Shown in pieces: positions 5,227-11,057 of a stretch of DNA of 11,057 bases (within the stretch, counting starts at the first letter, position 1; each line of letters begins with the position of its first letter). The notes below the pieces were generated by a model that worked only from the letters and a program-made list of their open reading frames with translations, searched no databases and had not been told where the DNA came from. A program made the translations under genes and the position numbers. The stretch comes from Anaerolineae bacterium (GTDB lineage: Bacteria; Chloroflexota; Anaerolineae; Aggregatilineales; Phototrophicaceae): contig JADLHH010000082.1 of the NCBI GenBank assembly GCA_020848855.1, positions 1 to 11,057 of the forward strand, written 5' to 3'.

Positions 5227-5854
5227 GATGCTGCAATGCCAGCGCGACCGCCTCCGTCCGGCTGGTCACGCCGAGCTTGGAGAGGATGCTGCTCACGTGA
5301 AACTTGACCGTCGAGCGGCTGATGATCAGTTCGCCGGCAATCTGCGGGTTGTTGTAGCCTTTGACCATCAAATTCAGGACGTCGCGCTCGCGTTCTGTCA
5401 AATCGAAGCCGACCGGCTGCGGATGGGTGACAGCGTGGATCAGCGCCTGCGCAGCTTCCGGCGCGAGCACGGGCTTGCCGGCGCGCGCCGAACGGATCGC
5501 CCTGACCAGTTCGTCCGCCGACACGTTCTTGAACAGGTAGCCAATCGCACCGGCTTGCAGAGTCCTCTGCATCAGATCGTCGTCCTTGAAGCTGGTCAGC
5601 GCGATCACTTTCACTTCCGGGCACACGTCGAGGATCGCGCGGGTTGCTTCCGCGCCGTTCATCCCCGGCATGATCAGGTCCATCAGCACCACGTCGGGCA
5701 CGAGATCCCGGCATTTGCGTACCGCTTCCTCGCCGCTGACAGCTTCACCAACCAGTTCCAGCCCATCGCTGGCGATGAGGAACGCCGACAGCCCGCTCCG
5801 CACGACCGCGTGGTCATCCACGATCAGAACACGAATATTCTCTGCTTCGCTCAT
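5213..5854 (-). CDS. NarL/FixJ-family (LuxR-type) response regulator
   Basis: A 213-residue two-component DNA-binding regulator. The receiver (about 7-125) has D13-D14, phospho-acceptor D59 in [14 protein letters not shown]87 in ALTSF and K109 in LFKN. The C-terminal LuxR helix-turn-helix (about 145-210) has [18 protein letters not shown], then the recognition helix region [18 protein letters not shown] and SRTEAVALA. The ATG at 5854 overlaps the TGA of the histidine kinase gene as ATGA, with GGGGGA six bases upstream, so translation is probably coupled and the kinase is the cognate partner. An in-frame GTG at 5875 is possible but less well placed. A strong palindrome covers the 3' end. Function: transcriptional output of the sensor upstream; the regulon is unknown. 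Confidence 0.95.
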   Translation of the reverse strand: MSEAENIRVLIVDDHAVVRSGLSAFLIASDGLELVGEAVSGEEAVRKCRDLVPDVVLMDLIMPGMNGAEATRAILDVCPEVKVIALTSFKDDDLMQRTLQAGAIGYLFKNVSADELVRAIRSARAGKPVLAPEAAQALIHAVTHPQPVGFDLTERERDVLNLMVKGYNNPQIAGELIISRSTVKFHVSSILSKLGVTSRTEAVALALQHHLVT

Positions 5855-8340
5855 GTATATTCCCCCGCTGACCACCTGAGAGTCACTCGTGTTCCCCGTT
5901 CGGGCATATTCGTCACGGTAAATATGCCACCGATTCCTTCTGCGCGCTCGCGCATGATCTTCAAGCCGAAGCTGTCGGGCGAGACGCAGTCCGGGTCGAA
6001 GCCGCAGCCATCGTCGGTGATCGTCAGCGTGATGTGATCGGCACGGTATTCAAGGGCAATATCGACGCTGGTCGCCTCGGCATGTTTGAAGATGTTGTTC
6101 AGCGCTTCCTGTGCCACCCGGTAAAAGGCGATCTGCACGTCGGGCGGCAGCGGACGCGCCTCCCCGTCCACACGCAGGTTCACCGGGATGCGCGCCCGAC
6201 CCGTCAGCGCCTCGGAAAGCTGACGCAGCAGGTCGCGCAGGTCGACTTCCGTGAGCGTCGCCGGGCGCAGTTCGAGCAGCAGTGTGCGCATCTCCGCCAG
6301 CGCGCCGCGCGTCAACTGCCGCAGGTCGGACAAACGCCGTTCGCCTTCTTCACGGTCACGCTCCCACAGGCGCGGCAGCACTTCGGCGATCAGGCTTGCC
6401 GAAAACAACGTCTGGGTGACCGCGTCGTGCAGTTCACGGGCGAGACGGCTTCGTTCCGCCGTGACCGCCGCTTCCGCCGCCTGTGCGCGCAGCCGGGCAT
6501 TTTCGATTGCCAGCGCCGCCTGATCGCAAACCGAGACCACCAGCCGGATTTCTTCTTCCGTGAAGTCGTGGGGCTGCGGATAATACAGCACGAGTTCGCC
6601 GTAGATCGCATCGCGGGCGATCAGCGGGACAGCCAGCAGCGCCGTGAAACGCGCTGCCAGCCGCGCGACAAAGGGCTGTTGGTCGTCGTCGAGCGGCAGG
6701 TTCAGCTTCGACAAATCCGGGATGATCGCCGGACGCCGGGCTGTGAACTGACGCCCGACTTCGCCCCGCCCTACGCGAATCTGAAAGCCGCGGATCATAT
6801 CGTCGTCCAGACCGATGGACGTCTGCACGGTGAGGATTCCCTTGTCCGGCTGGTAGCCAAACAGCGCGATGCTGTCCGTCCCCAGCAGCCGCCCTGCCTG
6901 CGCGACGATGAAGTCGAGGATCGCATCCAGCGAGCGGCTGGAATTGATAACATTGAGGATTTCACGCATCCCCTCCGCCACCAGCGTGCGCCGCTCCGAT
7001 TCCTGAAGCCTGTCCTGTTCCAGGTGGTACAGGCGCGCGTTGTCCATCGCCACCGCCGCCTGATTGGCAAACGCCAGAGCCAGATTCGCCAGATGCGGCG
7101 TGAAGTATCCGGTGATGATACTCTCGAAGCTCAGCATACCAATGACGCGCTGGCGCACGATCAGCGGGATGCCCATCCACGAGCGCACGAAGCGCAGTTG
7201 GTCGCCCGCCACCTGCCGGTAGGCTCGCGCGGCGAATGTATCTTCGTCCACGTCGGCGACGATTACCGGCGCATAAGTGCGGATGACCTCGCCGTAAATG
7301 TAGTCACGCTCGACCGACCACGCGCGCCGAAGACGGACGCCGGGAATGGGTCCACGATACAGCAGCAGGTCGAGCGCATCGACATCACGAAGAGTCAGGA
7401 TCGACGCGCCGCTGAAGTCGATGACTGATTTCAGCTCATCGAGGATTTTGTCGAGCAGCGTTTCCAGTTCGAGGATTAGCGTGATGTTATTGGACGAGCG
7501 CAGCAGCGTCGAAAGCTCGTGCGTGCGCTCCTCGACCCGCTGTTCGAGCATCTGGTACGCCTGCAGGCGCTCGGTGATATCGCGCACTACCGTAAGCATG
7601 TGCGGCGCACCGCGATACATGAACAATGTCGCGCGGACTTCCGCGTCGAAGCGCGCGCCGTCCTTGCGAAAGTTGACACTGTCGAAATCCACCGGGTCGC
7701 CAAGCAGGACGCTTGCCAGCGCGGCTTTGAACGCGGCAGGCATGAACAGCAGCGTGCTGTCCGCGCCGATCACTTCGGCATACTGGTAGCCGTGCATAGC
7801 GCAGGCAGCCGGGTTCGCCTCGACGATTCTGCCGTCCGCCGAATGGATGATGACGGCATTGCTGGTCGCTTCGAAGATGCCGCGATACTGCGCCTCTTTT
7901 TCTTCCAGCAGGCGGTTGGCGAATACACGATCCGAAGCGTCGACCACCACAAACAGCAGGAATTGAATCGCGCCGTCGGCAGGCACGGGCGTGACCACCA
8001 CATCCCAGTACGAGATCACCCCGTCGCGGCGCATGGCAAGCGCCTCGCGGCGCAAAACCTTCCCCGTGAACGCTTCGTCCAGCACCGGCGCGAACCGCTC
8101 GCGTTCGTCGGGAAACAGGTCGAACAGATTCGTCCCGGCGCGGATTTGCGGGCTGCTCAACGGCGCATAACGTTCGAAATAGCCGCGCCAGGCATCGTTG
8201 ACGCGCAGGAGCGTCATACTGCGGTCGATCACCGCCATGCCAATCGGCATCTGATCGAACAGCGCATCCAGCAGCGCCGTGCGCAGCGCGCCGACTTCCG
8301 CAAGCTCTCCTGTGGACGGGGTGAACAGATCGTCAAACAT
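5851..8340 (-). CDS. Cytosolic PAS-PAS-GAF-GAF sensor histidine kinase (HisKA_3/NarX-DesK type)
   Basis: An 829-residue sensor that autophosphorylates and passes phosphate to the NarL-type regulator encoded next. Domains in order: PAS 1 (about 25-137), PAS 2 (about 150-260, ending [10 protein letters not shown]), a short coiled linker (260-280), GAF 1 (about 285-435), GAF 2 (about 465-617), HisKA_3 dimerisation domain with phospho-acceptor H638 in [14 protein letters not shown], and HATPase_c (about 735-825) with N-box [11 protein letters not shown] (N749), G1 box DDGCGF (776-781) and FGL (791-793). Each GAF ends in the signalling helix motif QAA(V/L)A(M/I)(D/E)NARL. I see no membrane helix or signal peptide, so it senses an internal or diffusible cue; the PAS and GAF ligands cannot be named, and no phytochrome-type chromophore Cys-His is evident. 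Start ATG 8340 is chosen because upstream frame has only a TTG (8430). The Shine-Dalgarno is distant (AGGA, 14 bases). Confidence 0.94.
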   Translation of the reverse strand: MFDDLFTPSTGELAEVGALRTALLDALFDQMPIGMAVIDRSMTLLRVNDAWRGYFERYAPLSSPQIRAGTNLFDLFPDERERFAPVLDEAFTGKVLRREALAMRRDGVISYWDVVVTPVPADGAIQFLLFVVVDASDRVFANRLLEEKEAQYRGIFEATSNAVIIHSADGRIVEANPAACAMHGYQYAEVIGADSTLLFMPAAFKAALASVLLGDPVDFDSVNFRKDGARFDAEVRATLFMYRGAPHMLTVVRDITERLQAYQMLEQRVEERTHELSTLLRSSNNITLILELETLLDKILDELKSVIDFSGASILTLRDVDALDLLLYRGPIPGVRLRRAWSVERDYIYGEVIRTYAPVIVADVDEDTFAARAYRQVAGDQLRFVRSWMGIPLIVRQRVIGMLSFESIITGYFTPHLANLALAFANQAAVAMDNARLYHLEQDRLQESERRTLVAEGMREILNVINSSRSLDAILDFIVAQAGRLLGTDSIALFGYQPDKGILTVQTSIGLDDDMIRGFQIRVGRGEVGRQFTARRPAIIPDLSKLNLPLDDDQQPFVARLAARFTALLAVPLIARDAIYGELVLYYPQPHDFTEEEIRLVVSVCDQAALAIENARLRAQAAEAAVTAERSRLARELHDAVTQTLFSASLIAEVLPRLWERDREEGERRLSDLRQLTRGALAEMRTLLLELRPATLTEVDLRDLLRQLSEALTGRARIPVNLRVDGEARPLPPDVQIAFYRVAQEALNNIFKHAEATSVDIALEYRADHITLTITDDGCGFDPDCVSPDSFGLKIMRERAEGIGGIFTVTNMPERGTRVTLRWSAGEYT

Positions 8341-8440
8341 GCCGGGTCGGCATTCCTGTACCCTCGGCTCAACCCGGCAGCGAAAACAGCGTGAAGAAGC
8401 GGCGCGGCGGGGCTGCAGCCTGATCGACAAACTGGTGTGG

Positions 8441-8470
8441 ATTATACACCGCCTGCGCCGGGGTCGTCAC
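8441..8470 (-). promoter_or_regulatory. Promoter of the histidine kinase-response regulator operon
   Basis: On the minus strand GTGACG (8470-8465, 4 of 6) and a perfect TATAAT (8446-8441) are separated by 18 bases. The predicted start near 8434 gives a leader of about 95 bases before ATG 8340. The perfect -10 in GC-rich intergenic DNA makes this credible. Confidence 0.6.
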
Positions 8471-8662
8471 GTATAGCGACAGCCTCTGGACGGCGAACAC
8501 TCCCTCATTGTACGCTCGGACGACCACCGCCAGCGCAAAGAATGTGCCTCACCGGCTGCCAGATATAACGAACGCGCCCGCGCCAGGACTAACCATAGGC
8601 ATCACCAACCGTCGCTGTTATTATCGGCGCGTTCAGCGCCTTCGACCCATCTGCAGCCAAAA

Positions 8663-8666
8663 GGAG
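8663..8666 (+). promoter_or_regulatory. Shine-Dalgarno GGAG deciding the DUF5996 start
   Basis: AAAAGGAG lies with its GGAG six bases before GTG 8673. This, and the loss of family-like sequence further upstream, selects GTG 8673 over the ATG at 8508. Confidence 0.7.
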
Positions 8667-8672
8667 CAGCCT

Positions 8673-9527
8673 GTGCTGCCACAATTCGATCAACCGACAC
8701 TGGAAAGCCTGCATACCGCCGCGCGACTGCTCGGCGCGGTTCGCCTGCTGATGTTCGAGCGCCAGCCGAATTTTCTGGAACTGGGCTTGAAGATTACGCA
8801 GGACGGATTATCGACCGACCGCCTGCCAGGGGACGGCGAAGTGCTGCTCGACTTCCGGCGTCTGGCGCTGGTCTATCAGCCGGGAAGTGGCGGCGATACG
8901 CTGCTGCCGATCAGCGGAGAATCGCAGGCGGGGCTGCTGGAAGCGCTGCTGCGGACGGTCTACCCGCGTGAGCTTGCTGAAATCGTGCCGCTGGCAGATG
9001 GCATTTCGTACACCGAGGCGATGTTTCGAGCAGTCGAGCGCTTCGTCAACCGACTCAAACCCAAGCGCGACCACCTGAGCGGCGCAGCGCCGCTGACGTT
9101 CGACGCCGGTTCCGCGCGCAGCTATGCCGACGCGCTGTACGCCATCTTCACGGGAATCGCCCGATTCCGCGCCCGGCTGGACGGCGCGCAAAGCCCGGTG
9201 GTGGTGTGGCCCGAACACTTCGACCTGTCGTTCCTGTGGTTCGCCAGCACGCCGGACGAGCATCACCCGCACCTGAATTTCGGCTTCGCGCCCTACAGTG
9301 TCGGGATCGACGACCCATACCTGTACGCTTACGCTTATCCCTACCCTACCGAATACGTGCCGCCCGCCCTGCCCAATGGAGCGCACTGGCACACGCAGGG
9401 CTGGACAGGCGTCGTTCTGCCGTATGCCGAGATTGCGAAGCAGGCGAACCCGGAAGCCTATGTCGAAGCGTCGTGTATAGCGATTAACCGGGCGCTGCGA
9501 CCGCTGCTTGGTTTGCGCGCCGGCTGA
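8673..9527 (+). CDS. DUF5996 family protein
   Basis: A 284-residue soluble protein of unknown function. It is recognised by the DUF5996 hallmarks VVVWPEHFDLSFLWF (176-190), where family members usually have WPHHFD, followed by NFGFAPYSVGIDDPYLYAYAYP (202-223) and a C-terminal HWHTQGWTGVVLPY segment (238-251). The family was defined only as a domain of unknown function; the conserved His/Asp and aromatic residues hint at a binding or catalytic site, but no reaction is known. There is no signal peptide or membrane segment. GTG 8673 is preferred to the ATG at 8508 because of the GGAG six bases before it and because the upstream 55 codons look like translated intergenic DNA. It is divergent from the histidine kinase and convergent with the ABC ATPase: its TGA is immediately followed by the ATPase stop on the other strand. 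Confidence 0.85.
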   Translation: MLPQFDQPTLESLHTAARLLGAVRLLMFERQPNFLELGLKITQDGLSTDRLPGDGEVLLDFRRLALVYQPGSGGDTLLPISGESQAGLLEALLRTVYPRELAEIVPLADGISYTEAMFRAVERFVNRLKPKRDHLSGAAPLTFDAGSARSYADALYAIFTGIARFRARLDGAQSPVVVWPEHFDLSFLWFASTPDEHHPHLNFGFAPYSVGIDDPYLYAYAYPYPTEYVPPALPNGAHWHTQGWTGVVLPYAEIAKQANPEAYVEASCIAINRALRPLLGLRAG

Positions 9528-10562
9528 TCACAAGTCGATATGGGTCGGGGCGCTCATGCGGTAAGTCGTGCGCCTATTGAAATAGCTCAGGTGATGGCTG
9601 GCGACGGTGAACGGATACGTCCGCCCGATTTCGAGCGCCGCATTCATGCTGGCGGGCAGCTTCGCCGTGACGCTCACCCTGTCGGTCGCGCTGCTGACCG
9701 AGCCGTAGACCACGCACTCCGAGCCGAGGTATTCCACCCGAATCACTTCAAGCGGAATTTCGAGTGCGTCGGTCTGATCCACCGCCGAAAGCACGAGATG
9801 CTCCGGGTGGAAGCCGATGATATCTTCCTCGCGGGGGATCAGGTTCATCGGCGGCTGTCCGATGAATGATGCAACAAACGTATCCGCCGGCTCATGGTAA
9901 ACCTGGAGCGGCTGCCCAACCTGACGAATCCGCCCGTCGGCAATCACGGCGATGCGGTCGCCCATCGCCATCGCTTCGACCTGGTCGTGGGTGACGTAGA
10001 GCATGGTGACGCCGGTTTGGCGCTGAAACTGCTTGATATCCTCACGCGCCGAGGTGCGCAGCTTCACGTCGAGGTTCGAGAGCGGCTCGTCCAGCAGAAA
10101 GACCTGCGGCTCGCGTACCAGCGCCCGCGCCAGCGCCACCCGCTGGCGTTCGCCGCCAGAAAGCTGGCTCGGCTTGCGCTGGAAGAACGGATCGAGCTTG
10201 AGGACGCCCGCCGCCCACTCGACCCGCTGGCGAATAACCGCCTTGTCGAGCTTCTCGGTTTTGAGCGGAAATGCGATGTTGTCGTAGACCGACATGTGCG
10301 GGTAGAGCGCGTAGTTCTGGAACACCATCGCGATCTTGCGGTCGCGCGGCGCGAGGTTGTTGACGACGCGGCTGCCAATCCGAATTTCGCCGTCCGACGG
10401 ACTTTCCAGCCCGGCGATTAGCCGCAGCAGCGTCGACTTCCCTGACCCGGACGGACCGACCAGCACCAGCAGTTCTCCTTCGCGGACGGTGAGGCTTACG
10501 CCTTCAACCGCCGTAACACCGTCGAAATCCTTGTACAAACCCAGCAGTTCAACCGCAGCCAT
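9528..10562 (-). CDS. ABC transporter ATP-binding protein, UgpC/MalK/MsmK type
   Basis: A 344-residue ATPase that powers import through a partner permease, in this group typically for sugars, polyols or glycerol-phosphate. The nucleotide-binding domain has Walker [10 protein letters not shown] (36-44), Q-loop Q82 in [16 protein letters not shown], signature LSGGE (134-138), Walker B VFLLDEP (154-160), D-loop SNLD (162-165) and switch H192 in [14 protein letters not shown]. Residues about 237-344 are the C-terminal MalK-type regulatory/TOBE region, with GFHPEHL (250-256) in place of the common G(I/V)RPEHL, and YLGSE. No permease or binding-protein gene lies beside it here, so it may be a shared ATPase serving several importers, as MsmX/MsmK does; this is inference. 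The ATG at 10562 has a GAGAG about seven bases upstream. Subfamily placement is firm, substrate is not. Confidence 0.94.
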   Translation of the reverse strand: MAAVELLGLYKDFDGVTAVEGVSLTVREGELLVLVGPSGSGKSTLLRLIAGLESPSDGEIRIGSRVVNNLAPRDRKIAMVFQNYALYPHMSVYDNIAFPLKTEKLDKAVIRQRVEWAAGVLKLDPFFQRKPSQLSGGERQRVALARALVREPQVFLLDEPLSNLDVKLRTSAREDIKQFQRQTGVTMLYVTHDQVEAMAMGDRIAVIADGRIRQVGQPLQVYHEPADTFVASFIGQPPMNLIPREEDIIGFHPEHLVLSAVDQTDALEIPLEVIRVEYLGSECVVYGSVSSATDRVSVTAKLPASMNAALEIGRTYPFTVASHHLSYFNRRTTYRMSAPTHIDL

Positions 10563-10718
10563 CGCCCAGCTCTCTACCCACCACTATCCTGGTTAACGCG
10601 TATTCATCGGGGCACAGATGTCTGAATCAAGCCAAGTCCGAGAACTCAGCCGGACAGGTTAATCGAGCAAAATGGTTTAACACAAGCCGCCAGCGCTGTC
10701 AAACCTCCAAAGCGCGAG

Positions 10719-10737
10719 CTTGTCACCGGACGACAAG
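10719..10737. promoter_or_regulatory. Candidate operator: CTTGTC/GACAAG inverted repeat
   Basis: Perfect 6-bp arms CTTGTC (10719-10724) and GACAAG (10732-10737) with a 7-base spacer lie just upstream of the extended -10 and overlap the -35 position. Placement fits a repressor or activator site; the binding protein is unknown. Confidence 0.4.
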
Positions 10738-10754
10738 GTTCGCGCCGGCTCATG

Positions 10755-10763
10755 TGTTATAAT
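10755..10763 (+). promoter_or_regulatory. Extended -10 promoter of the coiled-coil gene
   Basis: TGTTATAAT is a perfect extended -10 (TG-n-TATAAT), 36 bases before ATG 10799. No good -35 hexamer is found 17 bases upstream (AAGGTT), which extended -10 promoters tolerate. Confidence 0.7.
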
Positions 10764-10798
10764 TTTACCGTAAACGAGACCCAGTCATTGGAGGACGT

Positions 10799-11057
10799 AT
10801 GGACGTCAACCAAGCCGCACGCATGATCGAATGGCTCGACGAGGAGCGTCGTCGAGATAAAGCGACGATTTCGACGTTACAGGAACGCCTGGCGCAGCAG
10901 CAGGACACGATGGACGCGCTCACCAAACGCCTGAACAGCATCGAGTCGGATCAGTCGATGCTGCGCGGCGAGGTTGATTCTACCGGGCGCAGCGACGAGA
11001 CCGTCGAGCAGCTTCACCGCGACATGCAGCAGATGATCGAAGCGATTGAAGCCAAGC
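10799..11057 (+). CDS. Coiled-coil protein of unknown function, 3' end beyond window
   Basis: The first 86 codons are visible. The start ATG 10799 has GGAGG four bases upstream and a perfect extended -10 promoter before it. The protein begins MDVNQAARMIEWLDEERRRD and continues as a highly charged, Gln/Glu/Arg/Leu-rich heptad-like helix (about residues 12-86) with segments such as TISTLQERLAQQQDTMDAL and QLHRDMQQMIEAIEAK. No signal peptide or membrane segment is visible. A long coiled coil from the N-terminus suggests an oligomeric structural or scaffold role, but nothing in the visible part names a family. Its strong expression signals contrast with weak sites elsewhere in the window. It is divergent from the ABC ATPase. 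Confidence 0.85.
   Translation, partial: MDVNQAARMIEWLDEERRRDKATISTLQERLAQQQDTMDALTKRLNSIESDQSMLRGEVDSTGRSDETVEQLHRDMQQMIEAIEAK

Larger units (their letters stand above)
8341..8672. other. Divergent intergenic region between histidine kinase and DUF5996 genes
   Basis: A 332-base gap. It holds the kinase promoter (8441-8470), a short minus-strand open frame overlapping the kinase start, a small hairpin GGCGC-GTTCA-GCGCC at 8626-8640, and the DUF5996 ribosome site. An open plus-strand frame from 8508 runs into DUF5996, but its first 55 codons give no recognisable protein. A TTATTAT near 8618-8624 could be a -10 for DUF5996 without a good -35. I see no RNA gene here. Confidence 0.6.
10563..10798. 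other. Divergent intergenic region between ABC ATPase and coiled-coil gene
   Basis: A 236-base gap between divergent genes. It carries the extended -10 promoter and inverted repeat of the plus-strand gene at its right end. For the ATPase I find only weak matches (for instance TTGATT on the minus strand near 10620) and do not call a promoter. A 5-bp arm pair GTCCG/CGGAC surrounds about 10637-10656. No RNA gene or open frame is supported. Confidence 0.5.

Noticed and set aside
5225..6037. Plus-strand open frame of 270 codons opposite the NarL-type regulator
   Set aside because: Antisense to D59/T87/K109 receiver and LuxR helix-turn-helix motifs; no motif of its own.
6034..7428. Long plus-strand open frame (464 codons) inside the histidine kinase gene
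   Set aside because: It is antisense to the PAS/GAF region, which has clear domain motifs on the minus strand. The translation is Arg/His/Gln-rich without any motif, typical of a GC-rich shadow frame.
8508..8672. ATG 8508 as start of the DUF5996 protein
   Set aside because: The added 55 residues look like translated intergenic DNA and lack a ribosome site, while GTG 8673 has GGAG at ideal spacing.
1..11057. A mobile island, prophage or defence system
   Set aside because: No integrase, transposase, phage structural, restriction or CRISPR gene, no tRNA-linked repeat, and base composition looks even by eye. The zinc finger and signalling genes fit ordinary chromosome content.

Overview
The window is a GC-rich bacterial chromosome segment with tightly packed genes. 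No single gene fixes the taxon. A Pkn-type Ser/Thr kinase with a proline-rich linker, a soluble PAS-PAS-GAF-GAF sensor kinase paired with a NarL-type regulator, a DUF5996 protein and an orphan UgpC/MalK-type ATPase together suggest a Chloroflexota (Anaerolineae-like) organism. That placement is inference from gene content and style, not a database result. I see no rRNA, tRNA, CRISPR array, transposase, integrase or prophage gene.

Layout. Positions 1-2083 (minus strand) hold an HD-domain dNTP triphosphohydrolase followed 12 bases later by a Ser/Thr protein kinase that runs off the left edge; a TATAAT box lies upstream of the pair. Positions 2264-3022 (minus) encode a four-helix DUF420-like membrane protein with a repetitive Pro/Glu/Thr tail, and a REP-like hairpin follows its stop. 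Positions 3189-3677 (plus) encode an Lrp/AsnC regulator, divergent from the membrane protein, with repeated GCGCATCG motifs in its upstream region. Positions 3767-4030 (minus) encode a stand-alone UBP-type zinc finger with its own promoter, Shine-Dalgarno and intrinsic terminator.

Positions 4089-8340 (minus) are a signal-transduction block in this order of transcription: a large cytosolic histidine kinase, a LuxR/NarL response regulator overlapping it by ATGA, an ECF sigma factor with its own candidate promoter, and a receiver-only response regulator 9 bases after the sigma gene. The kinase and NarL regulator are very probably cognate partners. The receiver sits where an anti-sigma gene is often found, so it may connect phosphorelay signalling to the sigma factor; this is inference.

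Positions 8673-9527 (plus) encode a DUF5996 protein whose stop abuts the stop of the convergent ABC ATPase (9528-10562, minus) within a TGATCA palindrome. Divergent from the ATPase, an extended -10 promoter drives a coiled-coil protein (from 10799, plus) that continues past the right edge.

The most interesting points are the HAD (non-RD) catalytic loop of the kinase, the self-contained UBP zinc-finger unit, the sigma-receiver pair with a 9-bp inverted repeat bracketing its putative -35 box, the repeats ahead of the Lrp gene, and the repeat-built tail of the DUF420-like protein. I do not see a demonstrably new multi-gene defence or biosynthetic system.
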